Counted from the stretch's first letter, positions 36,153 through 45,841 are shown. The stretch: DNA of 64,000 nt from Oscillatoria sp. CS-180 (GCF_028330965.1 NZ_JAQMUB010000091.1:62001-126000); one strand, 5' to 3'. A program made the numbers and translations. Notes: generated by a model from the sequence alone, not told the origin.

Positions 36153-36896
36153 ATGCAGCGCAATAATCTTGCATTTTACGACCAGCAGGCAGCGGACTGG
36201 TGGAATGAGAACGCCACTATCTTTCCGTTGAGCAAGCTCAACCCGCTACGATTTCAATACTTTGATCGTCATATCTCCAGCTGGAGCGGTCTCAAGGTGC
36301 TCGATGTGGGCTGTGGCGGCGGCTACACCTGTGAGTTTTTGGCACGACAAGGAGCCATTGTGACGGGGATTGATCAATCGGCAGCCTGCATTGAAGCTGC
36401 GAAAATTCATGCCCAGGTAATGGGTTTTGAGATCGCCTACTATGCTGGGATGGCTGAGGAGATGCCCTTTGCAGCTAATCAGTTTGACGTAGTAATTTGT
36501 GTCGATGTGCTGGAGCATGTCCAAAATCCCGCCGCGACCATTGCTGAAATTGGACGAGTTCTCAAACCCGGTGGACTGTTCTGTTTTGACACCATCAACC
36601 GCACCTGGCAGTCACGATGGCTGATGATTTGGCTGCTGGAGGATCTATTACGAAAGATTCCTCGTGGTCTCCATGACTGGCACAAATTTCTACCGCCTGA
36701 AGAACTGAAAGGGCTGCTAGAGAAAAATGATTTTTTAGATGTGAAAATTCATGGATTTGACTTGCTGGGTCGCCATGCGATCGCCCAACTCACAACATTG
36801 CTCCACTATTGGCAAACAGGCGACTTTCGAGTGCGCTTTGATGAAGATACGACGGTGATTTACATCGGCACGGCTCAAAAAGACCAAAAGCCATGA
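36153..36896 (+). CDS. UbiG-like SAM-dependent O-methyltransferase
   Basis: 247 residues. The opening AFYDQQAADWWNENATIFPL, then SAM motif VLDVGCGGGYTCEFLARQGA, GIDQSAACIEAA and VICVDVLEHVQNPAAT match UbiG (3-demethylubiquinol O-methyltransferase). Cyanobacteria make plastoquinone, not ubiquinone, so the substrate is probably something else, perhaps a sugar or arsenical in the neighbouring glycosyltransferase pathway (inference). The start is ATG at 36153; a TTG five codons earlier extends the frame. Confidence 0.85.
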   Translation: MQRNNLAFYDQQAADWWNENATIFPLSKLNPLRFQYFDRHISSWSGLKVLDVGCGGGYTCEFLARQGAIVTGIDQSAACIEAAKIHAQVMGFEIAYYAGMAEEMPFAANQFDVVICVDVLEHVQNPAATIAEIGRVLKPGGLFCFDTINRTWQSRWLMIWLLEDLLRKIPRGLHDWHKFLPPEELKGLLEKNDFLDVKIHGFDLLGRHAIAQLTTLLHYWQTGDFRVRFDEDTTVIYIGTAQKDQKP

Positions 36897-37086
36897 CAAT
36901 AAAGTTCGTGAATCTCAGCACGATTTCACTGGAGGGTTAGATAGACATCGCCCACAGATATTTCCAGCAAACAATCTCAATTTGGCAGTGCTGAAGGAAC
37001 AAAAAATGCTCTGTGGGTTAGACCAGAAGCATGAGATCTACAGGTGTGGTTGAGCCGTACGACACAGCAGGATTAGAGGACGACAT

Positions 37087-40056
37087 ATGGCAGATCTGCC
37101 CACCGATCCATTCTTCAACAGCCAATGGCATCTTCAGAATGCACACACTTCCTTGCTAGATCTCAACGTTACGGAGGTTTGGCAGGACTACACCGGAGCA
37201 GGAGTTACCGTTGCGGTAGTCGATGATGCTATTGAATGGACTCACCCAGACCTTATCACTAATTATTCATCTGCCAAGGACTGGGATTTTCAGAGTAGTG
37301 ATCCCGATCCGATTGGTTTTACTAGCGAGGTGCACGGGACTTCAGTTGCAGGCATCGTTAGCGCCGGTGCCAACAGCATTGGTGGTGTGGGAGTGGCCTA
37401 CGGCTCAACACTCATCGGATTCAGAATCAGCTACTCGGGATCTCAGTTTCATCAGAATGTCACTAGCGCGATCGCCAATGCAGCGGGATTGCAACAGGCC
37501 GACGGACTCAACCGCGAAGCCGACGTTGTCAATATGAGCATCTACAGCATTGATCGCTTTTACGGAGCCAACAATTCAGTTATCACTGGATTGAATGAAA
37601 CGATTAATGCTGCTGCCTCATCGGGAAGAAACGGACTTGGCACGATTTTGGTAAAGTCCGCAGGAAACCAGCGCTCCGATAACCGCGACGTCAATGACTC
37701 CTCTTGGAATGCCAATAAGCACACGATCGTAGTCGCCGCTGTTGACCAAGACGGATTCGTTTCGTCCTATAGCAATCCAGGGGCAGCGATCTTGGTAGCG
37801 GCTTTTGGTTCCCCGACCTGGGGTGAAGTGGTTACAACAGATCGAACTGGACTCTATGGGTACAACACCTCAAGCGACTATACCTTCAACTTCTATGGAA
37901 CATCGGCAGCTGCCCCTATGGTGACAGGCGTTGCTGCACTGATGCTGGAAGTGAATCCCAATCTGGGTTGGCGGGACGTCTATGACATCTTGGCTTATTC
38001 TGCTCGCCATGTCGGCACTGAAGTCGGTAATGGTATCCGCTACGCCGAAGACTATCCGTGGATCTTCAACGGTGCGACGAACTGGAATGGGGGTGGGCTG
38101 CATTTCTCAAACGATTATGGTTTCGGTCTAGTAGATGCCAAAACCGCCGTCCGATTGGCTGAAACGTGGAAGACCGCTCCTAAAACGAGTGCTAATGAGA
38201 TCGCAGTCTCAGAAGATTGGCTCGATGCTGTCACAGATATTTCTCTGGGTGATGAGGGGTCGGGCGGGACTTCATTTTCCCGGTTCGTTGACCACGACCT
38301 GAACGTTGAGCATGTCGAGGTCGATATCAGCTTTGACCAATGGGACGACTTTAAGGATCTTGAAATTCAACTGGTTTCACCAGCAGGGACATCAAGTCTT
38401 TTGATCGACAACCATGGAAATGATTTAGAAGAATATGCCCTTGATGGGTTTGGCGCCAATCGCTGGAAGTTCTTTTCCAATGCTTTCCGGGGAGAAGATG
38501 TCAGTGGTACTTGGCAGCTTCGACTCTCAGACAAAGACGACGTTATCACCTCATCCATCGTTGTTGATGACATCAAGATTACGTTCTACGGAGGACCAGC
38601 ATCCTCTGACCAAACCTTCATTTTTACAGAGGAATACTCTGACTATGCTGGGCAGTTTGGACATTTGCCAATCATCACTGGGACTGCGGGCCTAGACACT
38701 CTGAATGCAGCGGCTATGGATTCGGATACGCTCATCAATCTGTTAGCTGGTACTGGAAGGATTGATGGCGTGGAGACGACGCTTTCTGGCGTTGAAAAAG
38801 TTGTTACGGGGGACGGCAACGATTATCTGGTGGGAGACAGCTCAGACAATGACCTTGCAGGCATGCGTGGAGACGACGATCTGGAAGGGAATGGTGGCAA
38901 CGATGTGCTTAGCGGTGGAGAAGGCCGCGATCGCCTAGACGGCGGTAGCGGTAGCGATGAATTGTGGGGAGGAGAAGGAGACGACATCCTCATTGGAGTA
39001 GAGGCACGTCCAATGGGTAGTAATTTGCCCGAATACACGGTCCTCATTGGTGGTAAAGGGGCCGATACCTTTGTCCTAGGAGATATCTTCGAAGCCTACT
39101 CTACTGACGATGGCTATACGCTGATCACCGACTTTTCCCTCAGCGAAGGCGACTCCCTAGAGTTCTCTCAAGAGATCACCGGATACGTCTTGGCGGCTGA
39201 AGATTGGTTAGGTGACGCTGCACCAGATACTTTAGTTTATTACCGGGGCGATCTTCTTGGAATTGTTCAAGACACTACCAATTTGGGGTTGCCTTGGATC
39301 GTAGGTGCCTCTAAAGCAGAGGGATTCTTCAACTTCGCTCAGCTATCGCGATTCAATGGATTGAAAACGGGTGAGGTTTTGTCGTCGCCTCAAGCGCAGG
39401 GTGACGGCATTGCCATCTCTCTAATCTTCGATGAATCGTTTTACCTGGCGGATAATCCCGATGTGGTCGAAGCACTGGAGACCGCTACGTTTAGTTCAGG
39501 CTTCGATCATTTTGTCCAATTCGGTTTGTCTGAGGGTCGCAATCCCAGTGTTCTATACGATAACGATGTTTATTTATCTGAGAATCCTGATGTTGCTCAA
39601 GCATTATCCGATGGCCTCCTAAGCAGCGGCCTAGAGCATTTTCTCTCCTTTGGCCATCGAGAAGATCGCAACCCCAGTAGTCTCTTTAGACAGGCAGATT
39701 ACCTACTCGACAACCCTGATGTCGTAGAGGCCCTTGAGAACAATAGTGTCGAAAGCGCTTTTGCCCATTACATCCGCTTTGGCATGCACGAGAATCGTTT
39801 GCCCATGCTATCTCTGTACAACGAGGCTTTTTATCTACAGGACAATCCTGATGTGGCAACGGCGATCGCCAATGGAACATTCACAGACGGTTTTGAACAC
39901 TATGTGCGCTTTGGTCAGCAGGAAGGCCGTGATCCTAGTCTTCTGTTCAACGAAAGCATTTATTTACAGAGCAGTCCCGCTGCCATGACGGCGATCGCAA
40001 ACGAGACAGTAAACAGTGGCTTTGAGCACTTCATCAAATTTGGGAGAATGGCATGA
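37087..40056 (+). CDS. Secreted subtilase with P domain, RTX repeats and five C-terminal NPDV/FG modules
   Basis: 989 residues. An S8 (kexin/subtilisin) peptidase domain carries Asp46 (VAVVDDAIEWTHPDL), His83 (VHGTSVAGIV) and Ser273 (GTSAAAPMVTGVAALML). A P/Homo B domain follows (about 370-505). Calcium-binding RTX repeats (about 575-637, GGNDVLSGGEGRDRLDGG) come next. Residues from about 778 form five modules of about 43 residues of pattern YL..NPDV..A, SGF.HF..FG..EGR.PS. No signal peptide is seen, so type I secretion is likely. An AGAGGA ribosome-binding site precedes the ATG. The single gene has about 190 bp of upstream sequence. Confidence 0.93.
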   Translation: MADLPTDPFFNSQWHLQNAHTSLLDLNVTEVWQDYTGAGVTVAVVDDAIEWTHPDLITNYSSAKDWDFQSSDPDPIGFTSEVHGTSVAGIVSAGANSIGGVGVAYGSTLIGFRISYSGSQFHQNVTSAIANAAGLQQADGLNREADVVNMSIYSIDRFYGANNSVITGLNETINAAASSGRNGLGTILVKSAGNQRSDNRDVNDSSWNANKHTIVVAAVDQDGFVSSYSNPGAAILVAAFGSPTWGEVVTTDRTGLYGYNTSSDYTFNFYGTSAAAPMVTGVAALMLEVNPNLGWRDVYDILAYSARHVGTEVGNGIRYAEDYPWIFNGATNWNGGGLHFSNDYGFGLVDAKTAVRLAETWKTAPKTSANEIAVSEDWLDAVTDISLGDEGSGGTSFSRFVDHDLNVEHVEVDISFDQWDDFKDLEIQLVSPAGTSSLLIDNHGNDLEEYALDGFGANRWKFFSNAFRGEDVSGTWQLRLSDKDDVITSSIVVDDIKITFYGGPASSDQTFIFTEEYSDYAGQFGHLPIITGTAGLDTLNAAAMDSDTLINLLAGTGRIDGVETTLSGVEKVVTGDGNDYLVGDSSDNDLAGMRGDDDLEGNGGNDVLSGGEGRDRLDGGSGSDELWGGEGDDILIGVEARPMGSNLPEYTVLIGGKGADTFVLGDIFEAYSTDDGYTLITDFSLSEGDSLEFSQEITGYVLAAEDWLGDAAPDTLVYYRGDLLGIVQDTTNLGLPWIVGASKAEGFFNFAQLSRFNGLKTGEVLSSPQAQGDGIAISLIFDESFYLADNPDVVEALETATFSSGFDHFVQFGLSEGRNPSVLYDNDVYLSENPDVAQALSDGLLSSGLEHFLSFGHREDRNPSSLFRQADYLLDNPDVVEALENNSVESAFAHYIRFGMHENRLPMLSLYNEAFYLQDNPDVATAIANGTFTDGFEHYVRFGQQEGRDPSLLFNESIYLQSSPAAMTAIANETVNSGFEHFIKFGRMA

Positions 40057-40254
40057 GGAGAAAAGCTGAAGGATTGAGCCTGCTGCTCCTGGCTCCCCCT
40101 TCAATTGCTGATTAGAATCCTCATCAGTTGGACTGAATATGTGCTTATAGCGGCATGCATTTGAATCAAGCACACCTCATTCCCTGTTCCTCATTCCCTA
40201 CTCTCTTAAGCCCCTGAGATGGACTTAACCGAACTGCACAGGGCTATAAGCACC

Positions 40255-40288
40255 AAAAAACCTTCTCTAATTAAACAATCAGAGAAGG
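40255..40288 (-). terminator. Rho-independent terminator of psaI
   Basis: On the minus strand CCTTCTCTGATT and AATTAGAGAAGG pair around GTTT and are followed by TTTTTT. It lies about 50 bp past the psaI stop codon. Confidence 0.85.
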
Positions 40289-40336
40289 CATTGCCTAGTG
40301 AATTAAAGGCGAGATTGATAAACCGTAATGACCTGC

Positions 40337-40450
40337 TTAGGTAGGAATCTCGTCACGCTCAATGTAAAGGAACAGGAATGCCATTGCAGCGGCAGGAAAA
40401 ACAATACCGACTAAAGGCACCAAGATTGAAGGAAGAAAAGAAGCTGCCAT
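40337..40450 (-). CDS. psaI: Photosystem I reaction centre subunit VIII
   Basis: A 37-residue single-span membrane protein: [37 protein letters not shown]. The closing LFLYIERD is the hallmark of PsaI, which stabilises PsaL and the trimer face of photosystem I. Start ATG at 40448-40450. A strong terminator follows. psaL is not adjacent within the window. The gene is too short for usual ORF cut-offs. Confidence 0.9.
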   Translation of the reverse strand: MAASFLPSILVPLVGIVFPAAAMAFLFLYIERDEIPT

Positions 40451-40654
40451 ATTAATGTCCTATCTCTCAAAACATTGCGAAAAGCCGACCAGTACTCAAT
40501 TCGGCACTGACAAACTTTATCGTCCAGCCTACTGCGAAATGGTGAGAAATGCTGCGTTTCTTAGCGATCATGACTGCATTTCTTAACGTTTCTGCAAGTA
40601 GCCTTAGCGAGTAGCTGACGTTATCCCCAGCGGAGACTAGTGTCTCACCTGCCT

Positions 40655-42790
40655 TCAAAGGATATCCTCAGGGCTGGTGTCCGGTAGGTTGGCCGGCAGA
40701 ATAGAGCGTGTAATGGTGGTTTTGTAGCTCTCGCGCTGCGTTGCCAAGTCAATCGAGATTGCCTCAAACTGAGCTTCCATACTGCCCAGCGGGACCTGTA
40801 GCTGCAAGAAAGCCGTCTGTTCTCCGCTGTTGGTGGGAGTCCAGTTCATTAGCCAGCGGGGACGATCCGCCAGCGTCCGACTTTGAATATCCGTAACCCA
40901 GACTTTGACCGCCAACCGCCGTGGATAGGTCGGTAGCTTAATCGTAATTGGCAAGGAATCGCCTGCAATTAGCTCACCTTTAGGCAGCAAGAGTTCCGGC
41001 ACAGGAACTGGAATCTCTTCATCAATATCATGTTCTGTCGGTGGCAGAACTTCAACCGAGGCTGTTTCTGGGGGTTTTTCAGCTGCATCAAGGCTTACTT
41101 GGGCTGCATCGGTCTCGTAAATCACGACCTCATAATTGCGATCGCCCCCATCCTCTTGAAGATCCGTTGTTGGACGTTCAAGAGATGGAACTGTTGCTGC
41201 TTCCAGATCATCGACAACACCCGCTGATTCAAGCTGAGTTTTACGCTCTGCGGCTGCCTTCTGAGCCTCTTCCGCTAGTGCGCTCAAGCGATGCCAAAAG
41301 CGTCCCTGAAAATCAGGCTGAAAGACGGGAGTTGCCTCGTTGGCTGCTGGAGAAGAATCAACCGTCGTAGAGGAGACCGATTCAGAAGCAGCCTGAGATT
41401 GGGGCGATGGCTCAAGGCTAGGCAATTCTAAGTCGGGAGTGGGTGGGGCTGATGGCTCAACGTCCTCGACTAAACTAGGCGGTTCGAGTGATCGACCAAT
41501 GGGCGGCAAAGATAGCGGTTTTAGGGGAGACGCAGGCGATGGCTCTTGAGGGTTTGGGCGCTCACGAGTCGGTTGGTTAGCCAATGGTGGCAAACTGGGT
41601 GCTCCGATTGCCCTCTTGTCTAGCGGTCGATAGATAACAGGAGGAAGCGTTAAACCAGTGGATGGCAAATAAATTTGCCGAAACGGAATCTGACGAGGGG
41701 ACAGCGAGGACAAGACTTGAGGGTTACTATCCTCAGTCACGTTTTCGTCGCCCTGAACGGTGTCGTCTGAGTCGGTAGGTGCTGATGGGGAACTGTCAAC
41801 AGCTAGGTCTTCAAAAGTTGCGGTAGACAATCGCTCAGCCTGGTTGGCGACCGCTTCCAGCAGCGCATCCAAATTCAAGGTAATCGTAAATCCTTGAATA
41901 GCCAACAGTTGAGGCGGTTCGGTCGCTGTCCATAAGCCCAACTCACCTACCAGCAGACGAGTTGCGATCGCCTGCGGCAAGGTGATGGATACTTCAAACC
42001 GACAAGGTAGGGCAGCAATTGAAACAGCACTCGCTTTTTCGCGGATCAGCGTGCCGTTCTCAGGATTACGCAGCTGTACCCACAGCGTCCCCTCATGAGA
42101 CAACCCCTCCACTTGGGAAAAGCTTGTAACTTGGCCTTGCAGGATGATGGGCGTTTGAGACTGAGCCACCAAAGCCTGATGCTTCAGCTGCAAGCGTAGG
42201 GGTAGGTCCTCAATATCAAACTGCTCAACAAAGGCAACTTCAGGCGCAACTTCAGGTGAAGACTGTCTCGAAAACGCCGCTTCTGAAGACGCAATCCGGT
42301 CTTGAGTAAATCGAGAAACATCGGTTGACGGGTCGTCAGGAGCAAGGACCTCCGCAGTTGCCACATTTACAGAAAACTGTTCAGCGATCGCAGCCTCGTC
42401 CGATTCCGTATCCCAATACTCAACACCCGACTCTATCGCCAGCACCTGAAGCTGCACACCATATTCCCAGGTCTCCTGATTAGCCACATTGGCATCGGCA
42501 ACTAGGGCTGAACGGCAAGTAACGGTCCAGCTTCCAGGTGTCAAATGAGTAAAAGGAATGACCACCATCAAACCATTGGAGTTGGTTTGTCCGGTGCGCC
42601 GCAGGGTTTTTCGCTTCGGCGGAATTTGGTCAGCCAGGAGCCGACTCAGACGAATATTCACCGGAATCTCGCAATAGCTGGTGTGGGCGATGATGCGATA
42701 TCGTCCTTCTGATATTTCAACGTGGGCGGTTTCCAGCGGCAGCCAGTCATGATCGCCCTCTTTTTGTAACAAAAACTCCCAGTACGCCAT
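40655..42790 (-). CDS. Large conserved cyanobacterial protein of unknown function
   Basis: 711 residues. An N-terminal domain (WEFLLQKEGDHDWLPLETAH, GRYRIIAHTSYCEIPVNIRL and LMVVIPFTHLTPGSWTV) looks beta-sandwich-like and occurs in cyanobacteria. A second beta-rich part lies at about 200-330. A Pro/Ser/Glu-rich linker spans about 360-560. A C-terminal domain is LLLPKGELIAGDSLPITIKL. It has no signal peptide or membrane segment, and no catalytic motif. Start ATG at 42788-42790. Function unknown. Confidence 0.8.
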   Translation of the reverse strand: MAYWEFLLQKEGDHDWLPLETAHVEISEGRYRIIAHTSYCEIPVNIRLSRLLADQIPPKRKTLRRTGQTNSNGLMVVIPFTHLTPGSWTVTCRSALVADANVANQETWEYGVQLQVLAIESGVEYWDTESDEAAIAEQFSVNVATAEVLAPDDPSTDVSRFTQDRIASSEAAFSRQSSPEVAPEVAFVEQFDIEDLPLRLQLKHQALVAQSQTPIILQGQVTSFSQVEGLSHEGTLWVQLRNPENGTLIREKASAVSIAALPCRFEVSITLPQAIATRLLVGELGLWTATEPPQLLAIQGFTITLNLDALLEAVANQAERLSTATFEDLAVDSSPSAPTDSDDTVQGDENVTEDSNPQVLSSLSPRQIPFRQIYLPSTGLTLPPVIYRPLDKRAIGAPSLPPLANQPTRERPNPQEPSPASPLKPLSLPPIGRSLEPPSLVEDVEPSAPPTPDLELPSLEPSPQSQAASESVSSTTVDSSPAANEATPVFQPDFQGRFWHRLSALAEEAQKAAAERKTQLESAGVVDDLEAATVPSLERPTTDLQEDGGDRNYEVVIYETDAAQVSLDAAEKPPETASVEVLPPTEHDIDEEIPVPVPELLLPKGELIAGDSLPITIKLPTYPRRLAVKVWVTDIQSRTLADRPRWLMNWTPTNSGEQTAFLQLQVPLGSMEAQFEAISIDLATQRESYKTTITRSILPANLPDTSPEDIL

Positions 42791-42945
42791 TGCGATCGCG
42801 ACCCCAGTCAGTCCAAGGTTCCAGCAGTATAGCGGTCATCCTAGCGAGTTACCTCAGTTCCCGCAAATGTTTCCTTTTTTGATGTCCGTTTTGTCCATCA
42901 TCAACGACAAGGACGACCTCTTCAACCCTTTCAGCATCCTCATCT

Positions 42946-44223
42946 CTACCTTGCGGCCTGAATGTTCTGCCGTAACTCATCGATGCTGTCAAGCAAAGCA
43001 TCCTGTCCTAGCTCTGTCTGTTCTCCCGTATTCAACCACTTGAGTTGAACCGTTTTCTGTGCTGCCTCGGAATCGCCCAAAATCAGGCATAGTGCAGCAC
43101 CGCTGCGATCAGCCCGCTTAAACTGTTTGCCAAAGGCTGAGCCGCTAAGGTCCATTTCGACAGCCAATCCTGCTTTTCTAAGCGCTTGGGCCATCTTTAG
43201 GGCATCACCCTCAGCCGCCTCACCTCGCGACACGACATAGACATCCATTGGTGTAGTGGGATTAGTCGCTAGCTGTTTCAGCAGCAAGGTCAACCGCTCC
43301 AGTCCAATAGCCCAGCCGATCGCAGGCGTCTCAGGTCCACCCAATTGGGCAATCAGCCCGTCGTACCGACCACCGCCACAGACGGTTGCTTGTGCACCCA
43401 AATCAGCCGATTGAATTTCAAAAGCAGTGTGGGTGTAGTAATCTAGGCCTCTGACTAAACGGGGGTTGACCTGATAGCCAATGCCCAAGTCAGTGAGATA
43501 CTGCTGCACCTTGTCAAAGTGACGCTGAGAGTCATCGCTCAGATAATCCAACAGGCTTGGAGCCTCCTTCGCGATCGCCTGAGTTTTCTCGTCCTTACTG
43601 TCTAAAATCCGCAGTGGATTTTTGTCCAGGCGAGTTTGGGAATCGGCATCCAAATCAGCCTTGTGAGGTGTGAAGAAAGCCACTAAGGCGTCTCGATAGC
43701 GTTGGCGATCTTTGCCATTCCCCACAGAGTTCAAATCCATGGTGAGAGAAGTTAGCCCCAGCGTTTGCAGCAGATTGGTGGCGATCGCGATTACTTCAGC
43801 GTCTGCCCTGGGGTCATTACTGCCCAGCAGTTCCACATCAAGCTGGTGAAACTGACGCTGTCGTCCCGCCTGCGGACGCTCATAACGAAACGCTGGACCC
43901 ACATGCCACAGCCGCAAAACACTGCCCTGAGCAGTCAGCTTGTTTTCATTGACAGCCCGAACTAGTCCAGCCGTGATTTCAGGACGCAGCGTGACAGAGC
44001 GGCCACCCCGGTCCTCAAAGGTATACATTTCCTTTCCCACCACGTCTGTCGCCTCTCCGATTCCCCGTTCAAAGAGACTGGTTTGTTCAAATAGAGGCGG
44101 GCGGATTTCGCGATAGGCAGCTCGAAATAAGAGGTTACGTGCTGTTGATTCAACCCACTGCCAAAGCGGCGTCTCATCGGGCAAAATGTCGCGCGTTCCC
44201 CGGAGTGCCTGGATCATCGTCAT
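42946..44223 (-). CDS. hisS: Histidyl-tRNA synthetase
   Basis: 425 residues. It charges tRNA-His. Seen: [20 protein letters not shown], motif 2 ([20 protein letters not shown]), the His-specific signatures [15 protein letters not shown] and [16 protein letters not shown], motif 3 [15 protein letters not shown] and an anticodon-binding C-terminus. The longest frame starts upstream at TTG. ATG at 44221-44223 is preferred because GAGGA precedes it by about 11 bp and the family starts near MIQALRG. Confidence 0.95.
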   Translation of the reverse strand: MTMIQALRGTRDILPDETPLWQWVESTARNLLFRAAYREIRPPLFEQTSLFERGIGEATDVVGKEMYTFEDRGGRSVTLRPEITAGLVRAVNENKLTAQGSVLRLWHVGPAFRYERPQAGRQRQFHQLDVELLGSNDPRADAEVIAIATNLLQTLGLTSLTMDLNSVGNGKDRQRYRDALVAFFTPHKADLDADSQTRLDKNPLRILDSKDEKTQAIAKEAPSLLDYLSDDSQRHFDKVQQYLTDLGIGYQVNPRLVRGLDYYTHTAFEIQSADLGAQATVCGGGRYDGLIAQLGGPETPAIGWAIGLERLTLLLKQLATNPTTPMDVYVVSRGEAAEGDALKMAQALRKAGLAVEMDLSGSAFGKQFKRADRSGAALCLILGDSEAAQKTVQLKWLNTGEQTELGQDALLDSIDELRQNIQAAR

Positions 44224-44449
44224 GCTGTCTTTATTCCTCATCAAGCGACAAAAGCATAAATCCTCTCACGAGAAGGCGAGTTACACCAAACTGTACAAAT
44301 TCCTTCCCTCAAGCATTTTTCCTAAACGCTTGCTTTCTACTGTCTCTTCACCTTCAAATCTGATACAAACAGGCTATTCAACGGTTAGAGCCAGTGCGAG
44401 ATGAGCGCTGCTCACCCTAATGGCGCTAGCCTGCGTAAGCCCCAGCTTT

Positions 44450-44806
44450 TTATCGACTCAGCGTTTCCCACTGACCGTAGCGATCGCCATAATAAGTCAA
44501 TATCGCTTCAATTTGAGGTTGACAGATATCAGCAGCAGCAGCACTGTAGCGAATCCATACCCCCCCTACCTGACTTTGGAGATAATCAAATTCCTTAGAT
44601 GTTTGTGGCAGAAGACCTGTATTCACTCCGTTGATCTGGCGGAGATGGGCTGCTACCTCCTGATAAACCGCTAGCGGTAATTGAGGACTATGAAAGCGAT
44701 ACTCCACCTGCTGAGCTTGGGACAATTGTTCAGCCTTATTTTGCAAATCATCAGCAGGAACTTGAGACGAGCCAGCTTTACGGGTTGAGTCTTGGGAATC
44801 GGCCAT
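44450..44806 (-). CDS. Conserved cyanobacterial hypothetical protein
   Basis: 118 residues. The C-terminal part (VEYRFHSPQLPLAVYQEVAAHLRQI, LPQTSKEFDYLQSQVGGVWI and ILTYYGDRYGQWE) looks like a compact alpha/beta domain. Start chosen at ATG 44804-44806, four bases after the stop codon of the LuxR gene; a longer frame would overlap that gene. Probably co-transcribed with it. Function unknown. Confidence 0.6.
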   Translation of the reverse strand: MADSQDSTRKAGSSQVPADDLQNKAEQLSQAQQVEYRFHSPQLPLAVYQEVAAHLRQINGVNTGLLPQTSKEFDYLQSQVGGVWIRYSAAAADICQPQIEAILTYYGDRYGQWETLSR

Positions 44807-44810
44807 AATT

Positions 44811-45095
44811 TCAGGATGCAATGCCGTTTTCATCAGTCGTCGGCAAGGGGCAGCAATTAACGTCATTAATACAGACTTTGCCCCATTTCAGCGCCCACCT
44901 CACCAGCGCAACGCGATTTCCCGTCGCAGTTTTAGTCAGAATATTGCTGATGTGATTATCAACAGTTCGCTTACTAATCTCTAATTCATTAGAAATTTCC
45001 TGATTGGTCAAGCCAGCAGCAACTAGCTCAATAATTTGCAGTTCCCGCTCTGACAAGGTGCCGTGAAGCTGGGTATTAGAAGACTCGCTGCCCAT
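44811..45095 (-). CDS. pedR: Small LuxR-type regulator, PedR-like
   Basis: 94 residues that consist almost entirely of a GerE/LuxR helix-turn-helix (ERELQIIELVAAGLTNQEIS, LEISKRTVDNHISNILTKTA). The C-terminal WGKVCINDVNCCPLPTT carries the Cys residues typical of cyanobacterial PedR, which binds thioredoxin and responds to photosynthetic electron transport. Name assigned on size and this Cys tail. Start ATG at 45093-45095. It is followed by a small conserved gene 4 bp on. Confidence 0.8.
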   Translation of the reverse strand: MGSESSNTQLHGTLSERELQIIELVAAGLTNQEISNELEISKRTVDNHISNILTKTATGNRVALVRWALKWGKVCINDVNCCPLPTTDENGIAS

Positions 45096-45320
45096 GATGG
45101 CTATAAAGAAAAAGTTTTGTGTATATATGCCTATCAGTGTACTGCTTAATTCCTGCTTGTTTAAGCGAAAGTGAATTTACTTCGAAGAGAGAGTGCACCA
45201 AAGGGTTAAGTAAACCTCATTAGTGATAGAAAAATCTTATATCAAGCAAGCCTTGCTATTCAGTTCTGTTATGAATAGACTGTAATCAGTTGAGAACGAA
45301 AGCACCTAGAGACAAAGTCA

Positions 45321-45608
45321 ATGATTCACACAACTGTTGCTACTAATCCTGCCACTTGTCAAATGACTGCCCCTGTAAAAACTTCGACAAAATCTCCACT
45401 GGAAAATCAGTTGCAGGCTGCCCTTGAGCATGCACGTCGCTTGACCATCATGAATGGAACTAATAACGTTCAAGTTGCGATCGCTTGGGAAACTGTTGAT
45501 GAACTGAGATCAGCTCAAAGCCGTCAGCGGGCAGCCGTTCGATCAGCCTTTACTCGTTACTGCATGGAAAATCCAGAAGCTCCAGAGTGCCGCATCTACG
45601 AAGACTAA
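45321..45608 (+). CDS. CP12 domain protein lacking the N-terminal cysteine pair
   Basis: 95 residues. The C-terminal region (AWETVDELRSAQSRQR, FTRYCMENPEAPECRIYED with Cys81 and Cys90) is clearly CP12, which in its standard form assembles GAPDH and phosphoribulokinase in the dark. The two N-terminal cysteines expected at about 42 and 52 are Thr and Val. The N-terminal 35 residues are longer and Thr-rich, unlike standard CP12. The GAPDH-binding tail is intact. Start ATG at 45321; single gene with its own terminator. Confidence 0.9.
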   Translation: MIHTTVATNPATCQMTAPVKTSTKSPLENQLQAALEHARRLTIMNGTNNVQVAIAWETVDELRSAQSRQRAAVRSAFTRYCMENPEAPECRIYED

Positions 45609-45676
45609 TCACTATCCTTCAATAATCTTTGTTCCGAACAAAGCATGGTTAACCCACATAGGACAGCACAGCGCAT

Positions 45677-45704
45677 AAGCGGGAAGCACGATTCCCGCTT
45701 TTTT
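45677..45704 (+). terminator. Rho-independent terminator of the CP12 gene
   Basis: AAGCGGGAA and TTCCCGCTT form a 9-bp stem with a 6-base loop followed by TTTT. It starts about 69 bp after the stop codon. Confidence 0.85.
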
Positions 45705-45780
45705 GTGTCAACGGGTCCATCGATCAGAGGTCATCCTTATTTAGCGATGAAAATTTAGCGATCAAAAATTAGAACAGGCT

Positions 45781-45841
45781 TTAGTCCCTGGCTGATAATT
45801 GAGGACAGGCACAGCAATGCTTGTACCACTAGGCTTCTGGT
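45781..45841 (+). repeat. Partial copy of the dispersed repeat (right half)
   Basis: GTCCCTGGCTGATAATT and CAGCAATGCTTGTACCACTA align with the right half of the long copy at 10657-10716 (GTCCCTAGCTGATAAATT, CATCAATGCTTGTGCCACAA). The left half with the variable hairpin is missing here. Confidence 0.6.
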
